A stretch of 64,000 bases of DNA. It comes from Mytilus californianus. Taxonomy: Eukaryota; Mollusca; Bivalvia; Mytilida; Mytilidae. Position 1 is the first letter of the stretch, and the number at the start of each line of letters is the position of its first letter. The DNA lies in NCBI RefSeq assembly GCF_021869535.1, contig NW_026262734.1, positions 107,419,088 to 107,483,087 on the forward strand, in the 5' to 3' direction. Made by a program: the position numbers and the translations under genes. Of the stretch, positions 1 through 11,589 are shown piece by piece. The notes under the pieces were generated by a model. It had not been told where the DNA came from, did not search any database, and was given only the letters and a program-made list of their open reading frames with translations.

Positions 1-392
1 CAAACCATATACTATTTATACATGTATCTATTTAAGGATTTGTGTTCTATTTTTAGCTTCGAAAACTTTCCAGTAAATTGCGGACGTGAAAGAAAACACC
101 ATTACAAAAAATCGTTAGAAAACAAACTGTAGCGATGAATCTCTATAACGTTTTGTTTATCATCATGTGTTATATATTAGTCTTAACAATTGTGATGTAT
201 AAATATTAAATGATTGTTGCAATCGTAAAGAGGGTTAATGTTAATTTAAAATCGTTTTGTGTCATCTGTTTCAAGACTGACTGACGCAGCTGAGAATTGT
301 ATGTGGTTCATTCCCTTTTCTGGAATTAGAAAATATTTTTACTTGTTCCGACTGGTGTGGTAATTTTCAAAATAGGGGATATCTTACCAAGA
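1..392. other. No gene seen
   Basis: AT-rich sequence; I see no gene, repeat or signal here. Confidence 0.5.
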
Positions 393-590
393 CTAAAAGT
401 TTAGTATTAATGTCCCAAACTTGCATCCCCTTCTTCTTATTTTCTGCTGGACGATATCTTTTCCCAGTGAATATAGGGTTTCTGTAGGGACGTTTTCTAG
501 TGGTGAGCTACAGTTTTTACACTGTTTTAAATGGTCGGCGAGATATCCAAGCTCAAACGTTACCACCCTACCTCCCTGACGCAAGTCAAG
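393..590 (-). pseudogene. Fragment resembling the N-terminus of Mutator-like transposases
   Basis: The minus strand reads GGRVVTFELGYLADHLKQC, then KNCSSPL and a TLYSLGK-like stretch. The pattern (GRRVV...LADxL..CxxC...PL...GLG) resembles the N-terminal zinc-ribbon segment of a Mutator-like transposase family common in molluscs, recalled from memory. No ATG precedes it, the frame ends after about 60 codons, and no DDE catalytic segment was found nearby. It is a scrap at best. Confidence 0.3.
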
Positions 591-1365
591 TTCCCTATTT
601 TCATTTTGAAGATAGTCTTCTTGACTATATTCATATTAATTTTCAAAATTCTGTAGCATTTCTTCATCTTCAATTTTAGCAAACAATTTCATTCTCCTAG
701 AAGTAACATACTTTCCATCAAATTTAACGTTGTCTCGTCAGAAAGTCGCCGGTTGCAACATTGCTAAATCTGGTCAATGGGACGTAACTCATACAAAACG
801 TCGCAACATTTCGCGGAATCCGCTAGATGGCGTTCATTTACTGTAACTTGACCTTAAGCTTACAGGCTACAATTTGAACAAAGTTTTGACATAGTACAAA
901 GATGTCAAAATGGTTCAAAGAAAATAAGGAAAAATATGTTTGTGCCCCCTGCCTTTCATTGTGCAAGAGATAAATATTAGCCCTGGTAAAAAGTGTCCGG
1001 GCGGACAAATATTACTAAGCATGCTAAGTTTTTAGTTGAAGATTTGAATTTTTTCTAAGATGTTAAAAATTGGTGATTCTAGAAGAAATTTCTGAAATTT
1101 GCATTTCTATAATTGTCTATTATTACTAACTGTTTGAAGTGTTTCATGAAAATCAATTATGACTGTATTATGACTTCGGACAACTCTTTTCGTTTTCTCA
1201 TAGTGTAAACATATAATCTAGAATTTTGTGCGAAACGAACAATATTGTAAAGTGCCAACATCGAACTGAAAAAAATACGTTTTGTACAAGTTGAATGTTC
1301 TATTTATATTGTTATTGTAAAATCTGTTATAACATTCAAGATGACGGAAACGCATACACTAATGT
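591..1365. other. No gene seen
   Basis: Intergenic. A slightly GC-richer patch at 735-870 has no open frame or motif I recognise. Confidence 0.45.
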
Positions 1366-1368
1366 ATA

Positions 1369-1411
1369 TATCCTGGGACTATTACAGCTAATAGTATAAT
1401 AGTCCCAGATA
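1369..1411. repeat. Short hairpin, CTGGGACTATTA type
   Basis: Inverted arms CTGGGACTATTA and TAATAGTCCCAG close to each other. The same hairpin recurs at 1902-1928, and one arm recurs near 4043, so it is a dispersed small palindrome. Confidence 0.6.
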
Positions 1412-1467
1412 TATCTATACATGTAATCGATCAATGATTTGTAAAGTAAGACTAAGTATGCAAATCC

Positions 1468-1510
1468 TGGTTACTAGTAACAGGAACATACTGTTCCCAG
1501 CTAGTAATAC
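1468..1510. repeat. Nested short palindrome
   Basis: An inner GGAACATACTGTTCC hairpin is flanked by CTAGTAAC/GCTAGTAA. A related GGAACATA...TACTGTTCCC hairpin occurs at about 5395-5422. Confidence 0.5.
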
Positions 1511-1619
1511 CGATATAAATAATAGCTTAAAAATAAAACTAGAAGAACAACAAATGAACAAGTAATCAATAATAAACAATACCATATCAGAGACATAATA
1601 TACACATTACATAAATCAG

Positions 1620-1790
1620 GCCGTTAGCTTTCTCGTTTCACTTTGCATTGTTTTACTTTGTCATTTCGGGGCCTTTTATAGCTGACTATGCGGTTTGGGT
1701 TTTGCTCATTGTTGAAGGCCGTACGGTGATCTATAGTTGTTAACTTCTATGTCATTTGGTCTCTGGTGGAGAGTTGTCTCATTGGAAATT
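1620..1790 (-). repeat. Dispersed repeat, 'gagacaactatcc' family, minus orientation
   Basis: In reverse it reads as the very abundant mussel element with GAGACAACTCTCCACCAG, then a TACGGCCTTCAACAATGAGC core. Partial relatives occur at 25218-25560 (plus), 26310-26400, 32355-32410, 36340-36435 and 44270-44400 within this window. It is probably SINE-like; internal polymerase III boxes were not established. Confidence 0.6.
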
Positions 1791-1799
1791 ATAACATCT

Positions 1800-1900
1800 T
1801 ACAGTGGCGGATCCAGGGGGAAAAGGGGGGGTTCCGAGGGTTGGAACCCTCCCTTTTTTTGACGATCAATGCATTTGAATGGGGACATATATACATATAT
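1800..1900 (+). repeat. Dispersed 'cagtggcggatccaggggg' repeat
   Basis: A G-rich start (GTGGCGGATCCAGGGGG) is followed by a small GGTTCC...GGAACC hairpin and a T-run. I recall this sequence as a frequent invertebrate interspersed repeat; no coding content. Confidence 0.4.
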
Positions 1901-1934
1901 GCTGGGACTATTAGTATAATAGTCCCAGATATAT
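1896..1934. repeat. Second copy of the CTGGGACTATTA hairpin
   Basis: CTGGGACTATTA-GTA-TAATAGTCCCAG, near-perfect, about 525 bp from the copy at 1369. Confidence 0.6.
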
Positions 1935-1935
1935 G

Positions 1936-2429
1936 TCTCTGGCCATATTAAACAATGCCCGCAATCACTGAAGCCAATATCAAAGTGCACAACCTGTTGA
2001 CAATAAATCAAGACATTCTACATAGTAGTTTATATCGGTGAATTTGATTCGAGAAAAATTACATACCTTTTACAACATCATAGAAATTACAGGAAGACTT
2101 GATCTAGTACCATATTTCCCGTAATATTCTCATATTCGTGAACAGTGATCAGATCTCTAAACTTTTTTTTTCAATTTATCCGAAAAGGTTTTGTTTGCAT
2201 GATATTCGAAAAAATCTATCATAATTACTTAATTAGTATGAAATGATGAAGAATCGAACTGCTGAATTCTTATATTAAAGTGATATCAGGAAGCATGCAT
2301 CTATACCTAGAGTTGACAACAATTCGAAAATGTATTTTTAATATGTAGTTTTGTGTATCATCACTTCAAAAATACACCAGATGGTGGACTGAATTGCAAA
2401 CGGAAGAAGATGTAGTGTACTCAGTTCAT
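1936..2429. other. No gene seen
   Basis: AT-rich intergenic sequence without recognisable features. Confidence 0.45.
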
Positions 2430-3235
2430 CTAATATTATAAGAGTTGATGTGATCAATTTAATCGTCAGGCTCAACTGGTTTTCAAATGTCACACTCGCA
2501 TCGACAGTATTAAATCGTTACCATCGATTAAGAGTATATCAATTCAATCAAACTGAACTATAGCTGGTTGTCAGGGGTCACGATCGTATCGATCATAAAA
2601 CTGAGAGAGGCGAAAGGTACCAATTAAAGGGACATTTAAACTCATAAGTCGAAAATAAATTGACAACACCACATGGCTAACAAGAAACAGACAAACAACA
2701 GTACACAAAACACAACATGAAAAACATAAGACTGATCAATACGAACCCCACAAAAAACTGGGGTTAAACATAATATTTAATCGGTACTATCGATTGCGGG
2801 CTGATCAATTCAATCAACTGGCATTCGTGCGATCCTATTAAGACTTGAGCAATTCAGTCAATTGGCTCTACTACCCAGTACGGATCAGTACGGGTTACAA
2901 AGGGTCACGATCGTATTTATCGTATCCAATCATGACTATAGATTAAGACCTGTCAATTTAATCAACTTCCTCGACTGGTTTCAATACTCACGATCGTATC
3001 GATAGAATTCAATGGTTACCGATAAATTGAGAGTTTATCAATTCTATCAACTGACTCTCTTGCTTTCAAAACTCAAGAACGGTTCGATCGTAGTTAATCG
3101 TTACGATCGATTAACACTTCAATTCCATCCATGTATTTAACTGGTTTTCAAGGGTCACGATCGTATTAATTTTTTTTATAGATTTGAGTTGATTTATTCA
3201 AACAACTGGCGTTACTGATTTTGAGCCTATCATGG
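2430..3235. repeat. Degenerate tandem array rich in CGATCG / TCAATCAACTGG
   Basis: The submotifs GATTAAGAG, ATCAATTCAATCAACTGG, GGTTTTCAA, GGTCACGATCGTATCGAT and AATCGTTACCGATCGA recur in the same order several times with roughly 90-110 bp spacing and heavy divergence. The array is interrupted at about 2605-2770 by a dispersed repeat. Confidence 0.55.
2605..2770 (+). repeat. Dispersed repeat, 'cgaaccccaccaaaa' family, inserted in the array
   Basis: It starts near GAGAGGCGAAAGGTACC, continues ACTCATAAGTCGAAAATAAA, and ends ACGAACCCCACAAAAAACTG. Related sequence occurs at 57862-58070 (plus), 58540-58820 (minus) and 30085-30175 (minus, partial). Confidence 0.6.
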
Positions 3236-3254
3236 CATTGTGACGTCAAATACG

Positions 3255-3385
3255 TTAATAACTTTGACCCGGACATATTACTAACGTCATAATGAATGAA
3301 CCGACGTTGATAAGTTTGACCCGGACATATTACCGACGTAATAATGAATGAACCGACGTTGATAAGTTTAACCCGAACTTATCAA
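3255..3385 (+). repeat. 52-bp tandem repeat, about 2.5 copies
   Basis: TTTGACCCGGACATATTA starts at 3263 and 3315, and a diverged start (TTTAACCCGAACTTATCA) at 3367; spacing is 52 bp. It contains AACGTCATAATGAATGAACC. Confidence 0.7.
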
Positions 3386-3460
3386 GTCATCTTCCGGTTT
3401 GCTGGCGATACAAAGAAAACATTTGTTTCTATCATGCAAAATACACAAATACAATCCGGT

Positions 3461-3612
3461 AAATCGATTATCAGGTTGTCTAAATATTAGCTGCTCGACA
3501 CAATATGAATCCTTTTGAACTCGTTCGCTACGCTCACTCGACAAAAAGCTCCATATTTTGTCTCGCAGCTGATATTTTACAATATCAATATGCAGACAAC
3601 ATGATAATCGGT
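3461..3612. repeat. Palindromic MITE-like element
   Basis: The left arm (CGATTATCAGGTTGTCT ... AGCTGCTCGACACAATATG) is the imperfect reverse complement of the right arm (CATATTTTGTCTCGCAGCTG ... AGACAACATGATAATCG), with a ~45-bp centre. There is no coding capacity. Confidence 0.6.
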
Positions 3613-4862
3613 ACATTATACAATGGTGTTATCTGCAAAGAGGCGAACGTTACTGTTGAGGTTGTCTTGTACGTCATTTATGTAAATTAGAAAAAAAGAC
3701 CTGGACCAAGAAAAGGCCTCGAGGGACAAAATTTATTATCTAGTCCTCTTTGCTGATGCCGATAGACAAAAATACTACACTGTCCGCTCCAAAATACAAT
3801 AGTCACCAAGAGCAGGAGCAAAATGGACACACTAATATGTAATGTAAAATGTAGTGCAAAAATTATTTGGATTTGAATGCCGCCTCTAGCACAAGTGGTC
3901 CCAATGCTGTCAGAGAGAGAAAAATACCCAAAGCCCCTTAATTGGAACAATAAATATCTTTATTCATATTATATGTGTTCCAATTACTTATTTGATTAAC
4001 TTTTATTAAATCTGAATATATTGAATTAAAACTAATCACATACCTGGGACTATTACACTAGCATATATATATATCAGTCCGAAGTTATACTATGATTATT
4101 CTAAATTTTTGGTTTTAGTTTTGAATTAGTGCGTGATTGATTGGCAAATTATTTTTTTTTGTGTAGCAGGAGCAATTCTGCTGGAGATTCGGTGATGCGG
4201 ACCACAGCTTGTTCTAGCTTGTGAACTGATTTAAACGGAGACGATGGGTGCCAAATGTAAAATCGCTATCTAAATATCTAAGTAAATAAAACCCAAAACA
4301 GTGAAGACAATATATAATTTAATCAACAAATACAACTTTTATCATGTAGTCCAAAAGAAAGAAATGGAGCATTCAATACTGTAATTTTACCCGTATTAAG
4401 AAGACATATGGCAGATGCACTAACCTTAAAGGGAGATTTGGAAAAGCACGGCTTTCCTAGGATGGACTGAAGATCAATCCTCAGACAATCCAACATAATA
4501 ATTTCAAACTAGTTCTATCATGAAAATGTATAAATTTTTCAAAGAAGGTTATAAAGGATTTGCAACGATGCGAATACTAAACTTTGGAATATAAATAAAT
4601 ATCTTTAACCAATGAATTCAAAATACCAATATCTATTCAATTTAACAAATATGCACTGAATAAGCTTCATGTAAATTATTAATTAAAGAAATATGAAATT
4701 TAAAGTTTTAAACAAGGTAAATAACAACTACATAATAATACTGTCTGCCACAGTTGTATTATAAATTAAGTTTGATATGTTTTGGCGAAACAAGTCACTG
4801 TCTGAGTGTCCGTATGTATTCTCACACACTTTTCGAATCACTTGTCGATAATTTCGTTTTGT
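3613..4862. other. No gene seen upstream of the candidate promoter
   Basis: AT-rich. One arm of the CTGGGACTATTA hairpin lies near 4043. A frame of 87 codons on the minus strand (3687-3950) has no recognisable content. Confidence 0.45.
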
Positions 4863-5093
4863 CCAATATTCTTAAAGATTTCACTGACCTTGACCTGTTA
4901 GTCATATGATTACATGACGTCACCGTCTGTTGACATTCTCCGCCATGTTAAGGTTTAGCCGGGACACAGGGCTTTGTTTACTTGTTTTCATTTCTTAAAA
5001 TCATAGATAACTATCAAATGCATTCTTTAAGCACACAAAAGATCGAAGATTCGTTAATATAATTACCAAAAAAGAAGAAACAGAAAAGAAGGA
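4863..5093 (+). promoter_or_regulatory. Candidate promoter and first non-coding exon of the MTMR gene
   Basis: Seen: CCAAT at 4863, TGACCTTGA (ERR/SF1-type half site) at 4885, full palindromic CRE TGACGTCA at 4915-4922, and CGCCATGTT (YY1-like, reverse) near 4941, then a consensus donor GTGAGT at 5094. It is locally GC-richer than its surroundings. Inferred: TSS near 4940-5000 and exon 1 ending at 5093, spliced to 16862. No other transcription start candidate was obvious between here and 16862. Unproven without RNA data. Confidence 0.35.
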
Positions 5094-7135
5094 GTGAGTA
5101 GTTTTACTCTAAAACATATGATGCACTTAAAAATTTGGTTTTGACACTTTCGCTTTTATTTTCCCCTTTAGCTACAGTGTCAATGCATTTCTTAAGTGTC
5201 TTGTTGATTATTACTGTTTCTATGATTATTCTGTTTTGTTTGCCTACAAGGTCAACACCAAAAAAGATGCCCAAGATGATTATATTATTTTTCTTTCTCT
5301 AATCAGAAAATCTGTCAAGTGTTCATGTGTGTAGACTGATGTGACCTTATCATGGTTATGGGGAAATCATCATTAAAATCATACATTTGCACAGGAACAT
5401 ATATATTGATATACTGTTCCCAGATTTGCATAAACTTGCCTAGGACATGCAATTAAGCAATATCCCATTTGCATGATTTGGAAAAAACCCTCAAGTCTGG
5501 TAATTTCATTTCTCAGATAAATCTGGGGTCGGTCTTTTCACCGCCGAACACCCAAAAAGACCACTAACCCTTAAGAAAAACAGTAATGTTACAGAAGAAA
5601 ACAATAAAATCGATTAAATTACGTAAAATTTAATCCTATTGTCATGTTTTTCACATTTTTATGTGCATTAGTGATGTTAAAGTTGAGAATCAAAATAAAA
5701 AAACCTTCCGGATCAAGCAATATTTTTCCGGATTTACATTGTCTGTATTTCATTGTATTTTATCTTATGGTCTTTACTTTTCAATTATTAGAAATAAATT
5801 GTTCAAATAAGTTAAAACATTTTATTTAATGTGAAATTATCACAATAATTATATTTAAAAAAATGTTAAGACTTGAAAGTGTACTGTTCTGACAACAGCC
5901 CTGTATGACTATTATTTTTGGTTTTCTTGATATCATTTCTTATTAATTTGTGTATATATGTATAAACATATTCATCCTCGTTCAGAAGGTAAGTCAAATA
6001 TATAAATAAAGATGAAAACAATGTATTTAGGTGTGTTAGATGGTATTTTAATGTGTTTGGTGGTGTGCGGTGGTGAAAAGACCTACCGGATAAATCTGTT
6101 CGTTTCGTTAAAGGGGCATTAGCTGTCAAATTCATGTTCACTAATTTGACTCAAATTGTTGTATTTAATTTATAACATACTAAAAGGTATATCCAAATTA
6201 CAAAATGTCTAAAAGTAAACAATTTACAATGCATTGACTCAATAATATGTATCAGTATTCGTGTGTGTTTAGACACCATCTAATTAACCATCGAGATGAT
6301 CTCTTAAACCGCCAAAAGTCATATTACCCGATATAGACATAAATATAAATATATAATGAGCATGTGCAATCGATTTTTTCTAGGTCAGTTGATTTCATAT
6401 TATAGGTTAAAAAATATGTTAATCATTGTTCAGGCTTCTCACTAAGGATTTTTGAAGGAGAGTCCAGAAACTCATCATATTTGTCCAAGTAGAGTCCCAA
6501 CAGTAAGGAGATAAAATTCTATTGCTATATAATTTATTTTTTCAGTCTTTTTGAGTAAAATTGAGGAAATGACACCAAATTTATATAGTTATAAAATGAT
6601 GATACATGTACATGTATATGTGCTCATTTGATACAACATTTACAATTATGAATCTTTGATGCATCTGTGGACTTACCAGTTTTGAAAATGATGAGTCTAG
6701 GAATCATGGACTGGTCTTGGTGAGAAACCCTGATCATTAATACCTGTACAAGAAAGAGTTTTTGTGGATCGAATCAGTCACCAAATGGTTCACCCTTGTT
6801 TTACTTTCAATGTTGACATTCTTTTCCTTTTAATAGCTGAAAACTCCTAGAACATGTGTAACCCATCTCTAGCTAAGAGGTTAAATTGAATCAATAAGTT
6901 GATTGAAGAAAACAATCAAAACTCTTTCATGCAAGGACCCTGTACTTAAGATGATAAAGGAAATGAGTTGCAACGTGATGCATATTTATGATTTTTGGCA
7001 CGCTGACCACAGTGCTATCCAAAAATCATGCGGAGAACACTGACTGGTTAAAATTGATAAGTTCAAGAATAAATTTTAATTAATTTATACTTGCAATCAC
7101 ATATTTAACCATATCTAGCAATTTTCCGTTAAAAT
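5094..7135 (+). other. Putative first intron, unique AT-rich part
   Basis: No gene seen. A GGAACATA/TACTGTTCCC hairpin lies at 5395-5422. Confidence 0.4.
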
Positions 7136-7139
7136 AATA

Positions 7140-7480
7140 GCATCTTTTGTGTGTCTTTAAAGTTGTTTTTCTTAGATACTATAAGCAATACATGTAGGTC
7201 AACTATATTTAATGCATAGATTGATTGTGAGGTGTACATGTCTGTCTGGCATGGTTCATCTGACCTTGACCTTATTTTCATGGTTCATTGGTCAATGTTT
7301 AATTTTCCTGTTTAAGTCTGTTTCTTAGAAACTATAAGCAATAGGTCAACTATATTTGGTGTATTGAATGATTGTATGGTGTACATGTATTTCCGGTTTG
7401 GTTTATCTGACTTTGACCTCATTTTCTTGGATAATGTTAAGTTTATGTGATACTTTTAGTAAAGCTTTATATTTAGGACT
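7140..7480 (+). repeat. Dimeric ~170-bp repeat
   Basis: Two diverged units share CTTAGA(T/A)ACTATAAGCAATA, GGTCAACTATATTT, TGATTGT(G/A)(A/T)GGTGTACATGT and CTGAC(C/T)TTGACCT, at about 7170 and 7324. This is a widespread mussel tandem element by memory. Confidence 0.6.
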
Positions 7481-10015
7481 ATCAACATAAAATCAATGGT
7501 AAGTAAAGAAGGCGAGACATTTCAGCATGTGCACTCTTGTTGTCTGTATGGACTGTTGGGGATGTCAAATTACAGTTGTTAACTTTTTAACCATGTTAAC
7601 AGATTGTTGTAATTGGTAATTTTTTCTATCAAATATTTTCTAAACTGGACACAAATTCCTAATAGGATCAAAGGTAGCAATGTTCCAGCCAAACCATTTT
7701 CACATGGTGCAGCGTATGCCCTTTTTATCTAACGCTCTGTGTTTTTTTTTTCCATAAGGTCTTGGCACCCTGACCTTTTACTAAACTTTTTACAACAGCT
7801 AAATTTATTATTTTTTAAATTTTTTTTAAATTTACTTACAGTTTGTCTGTGTCATTAAATTTAAATTCAAATAAAATCAATTTGGACAATTGAATGATTT
7901 AATTTAACAGCTTGGATATCAGATTGTCTGTTACCTTATTCATTTGTAATATAAATTTGTGTGTTTTGAATAACAAAAAAAATGTATTAAAGGCAATTTC
8001 CATTGTTTAGCAATGATTTCAAAATACATGTGTATAACCCTTTGAATTAGATTAATTGATACCTGTAGATATATAAATAAATATAAAATTAAATATTAAC
8101 ACTGATGAAGGCTATTTGTTCTGTCAAAATATTTGTCAACATGATTTTATAACATCACCTTCGTAATATATTACCATCTTTGATTAGTTCGGTTGCACAA
8201 AGACTTTTTTATTTTTTTCTTATCTGCACAGTGTTGTCTATTCTGGACAATCCTGTACATATTAAATTCGCTGGTTGGTCCTTTTTTATATACTTGTATA
8301 TATTTATCTAGTATACAAACCCCTGATGTCTTTTCCAGAACAGAAACTTGTAATGATAATGCAAAAGATAAACTAATGACATAAAACACATTGATGTGAC
8401 TTTATGGAAAATTTTTCCTTTTATGGTGACTGATCAAAGAGTAAAATAAATCTCTAACAGATTACTTTGTGTAAATGTAAAATAATACCCATTTAATAAA
8501 CAATTTTAGAAATCAATAATAGCTAATGTCTTGCTTAAGTATTCTGTTTTATATGTGCTGAATTGTCCTTTTAGGGATAAGTACCTTGCCCTTTTCAAAT
8601 TCTGGCCAGAAACACTGTGTAGTGATGGATATGTGATAATCGTTTAATGCAGCCACGGCAGAATGTCCTATAATATATGGACACATATTCTTGTTTCATT
8701 TTTCAGTCGTGCAAGATATAAATTTGTCATTTCCTTCATTTATACAATACATGTCCATGTAGGTGTATGAAACTAGGAACTAATTTAAACTTTAGATCTT
8801 GTCAGGATAAAAAAAAAGATCAATTCTCTGGACTTTTGTTGCAGTATTGTGTTGTATTTATTAAATTTGTGATAATTTTGACTTAATCTACATTTGTAGG
8901 TAAGGAAGTTAAAAACAATTGCAAATAGATTTAGTGTAGAACAAGTAGATATATAGGTCAAGACAAGTGGAAACATACTACTTCAGCTGCAATATGCATA
9001 CTTATGCATGAAGTGACCTTGGAAAAATAGATTATCTTTATTATATACATGTACATGTCGTTGTCTACCTAGTAATGTATTGATTTCAGTGACAGGAAAT
9101 TGAATATTTTTTGTAAGCTCAGTTTATAAGGACACAATAGAGATTATGTAACAAAAGCTGCATGTCATCACACAATAATCATACCTTGATTAGACCTCAA
9201 TGCTTACTCAGTCAATATTATATTATATTATGTGTCTAGGATATAGACATTATGTCACGTCAGCATAATTTTCTAATGAATTTAAAAATACGAACTCCAT
9301 TCATGTAATACCTGGGAACGGCTTCGAACCGTCCAAGAAAATCAATATTCAGTGTCGAAAGATAAGTGCAATAAATGACTGTTTGTATACTTATATCTCA
9401 ACCTTGGTAATAAAAAATAAATAGGTGAATGACTATCTGGTTTTAAATTTCTTCATAGACATGATAGATATTGCACACCAAGTCTATAATACATGTATTA
9501 CTGGTGCTTGAGCTTTTACTCATGATACATGTACTAGTGCATGTAAATTTGTAAATTGTTGCATACTAAGGCTTTCGTGGATTGCATCAGTCAGTTGAAC
9601 AATACAAGGTAATCATGGTAATCTAGTATGTTTTAATATCCATAGTTTTATCATAGAATAAGACAAAGACTTATGTTGCTGATGTATAACTTATCTATTT
9701 ACCATGTTTATTTGTTTTTACTATGATGTACACATGTTCATTGATCAAATTCTCTCATTTTTCTTATAACTGTGTTAATTATTTTTTACATACAATGTAG
9801 ATGTTGCTCACCTAATTTCCAGTGGCAAATATATCATGCATATTCAGGTCTAGAACAAATAAACAATTAATGCATTTGGTAAGTTCTGCAAGATACAATG
9901 TAGGTTGACTGAGATGAAGGGCAGGAAATTTGGACTGCCACTGGAAAATTAGGGCATGTTGAATAGCTTAGGTTTTTCCCTGAACAGACCTGTTTCTGTA
10001 AAGTTGAATATATGT
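7481..10015 (+). other. Putative first intron, no feature seen
   Basis: AT-rich and low complexity; no exon-like frame or clear repeat recognised. Confidence 0.4.
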
Positions 10016-10019
10016 GTGA

Positions 10020-10138
10020 GTGTGTCTGTCAGTCCGAAGGAAAACTTTCGTCAAGGTTTTCTTGGCTTCTGTGAAAGGAATGATTTAATACTTGGTCTGC
10101 AGCTTGAAAATGTTGAGTTGTAGCCGGTAAGCAATTTT
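10020..10138 (+). repeat. Left remnant of a ~155-bp tandem array, split by an insertion
   Basis: GAAGGAAAACTTTCGTCAAGG, TTTTCTTGGCTTCTGTGAAA and TTGGTCTGCAGCTTGAAAAT match units at 14790-15060. The array is cut at GGTAAGCAATTTTTA and resumes after 14750. Confidence 0.6.
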
Positions 10139-10944
10139 TATACGACGGCAAAAAATTTGGTTTTTATTGCTTTGACATCGTCATCATCCAAAGACATTTG
10201 GTTTCCAGACAATAACTTTAGTTTAAGTGTATGGATCTCTATGAAATTTAACCAAAAGGTTCAATACCACAAAAGAAAGGTTGGAATTGTTTTTGGGGGT
10301 GAATGTCACAACCGTATAGGAATTAGGGGCCAAAAAGGGACCCAAAACAAGCATTTTTCTAGTTTCAGGACAATAACTTGTGTATAAGTATTTTGATTGC
10401 TCTGAAATTGTACCACAAGGTTCAATACCACAAGTAGAAGGTTGGGATTCATTTTGGGGGTAATTGCCCGGACTGTTCAGGAATTAGGGGCCAAAACAAG
10501 CATTTTTATACGACCGCAAAAAAATTTTTGTGGTCGTATATTGGTATGACGTTGGCGTCGTCGTCGTCGTCCAGCGTCGTCGCCCGAATACGCATTAGTT
10601 TTCGCACTCTAACTTTAGTTTAAGTGAATAGATCTCTGTGAAATTTTACCATAAGGTTCAATACCACAAAAGGAAGGTGGGGATTGATTTTGGGGGTTAT
10701 GGTACCAACAGTTAAGGAATTAGGGGCCAAAAAGGGGCCAAAAATAAGCATTTTCTAGTTTCCAGACAATAACTGTGGAACAGTGTATGGATCTCTCTGA
10801 AATTATACTACAAGTTTCCATACCACAAAGGGATGGTTAGGATTTGCTTTGGGGGGTTATGGCTCAAACCGTTTAAGAATTAGGGGCAAAAAAGGGGGAA
10901 AAACAAGGTTGTCCTGGTTAATGGACAAATACTTTAGTACAAAA

Positions 10945-11128
10945 CATAATTTAAAGCAGTGTAAGGGAGATAAATCAAATACATCATTGAAATTATCTCC
11001 CTTACACTGCTTTTAAATTATGTATAAAGTAATGGTTAATGAACAATTAAGATAATTTAAAACAGTGTAAGGGAGGTAATCCAAATACAACGTTTTGGTT
11101 ACTTCCCTTACACTGCTTTTAAATTATG
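10945..11128. repeat. Two adjacent ~30-bp-arm palindromes
   Basis: AATTTAAAGCAGTGTAAGGG and its complement form hairpin 1 (10945-10973 / 10993-11022). A diverged copy forms hairpin 2 (11051-11080 / 11097-11128). Their loops differ in sequence, suggesting duplication of a foldback MITE. Confidence 0.75.
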
Positions 11129-11589
11129 TTTAAAGAAATGCATATTTATAAAGGAAGACCAGAAAAAATATCTGCAAATGTTGCATCTTTTTTTTTTACA
11201 AAAAAATCCATATGAAAGATTTGACACTATATTTTAAATTCTATTATAAAATAGATTAAGTTAGCACTATGGTAAATTTAAATGGGTAATTATGGCTGCA
11301 AATTCCATTGGAAATTTGAATTGAGATTATGACCATATCTTGAGGGAAAGAATTTTTTGGGGGAAAGGGGGGGGGGGGGGGGTAAAAAGAAATTGTGGGG
11401 GGTCAATTTTTTCTCATTTCAGATTTCAGAAATTAAAAAGAATTATTCTTCAAATATTATTTTTTTTTCAAATTTCAAATATTGAAAAATTTCAAGAAGT
11501 AATCTTTAATTGCACAGTATGGCGCATTAGATTTGTAAAATCTTTGACCAACTTTATTTATTTGTTATGCCGAATCTAACCGTGTATTT

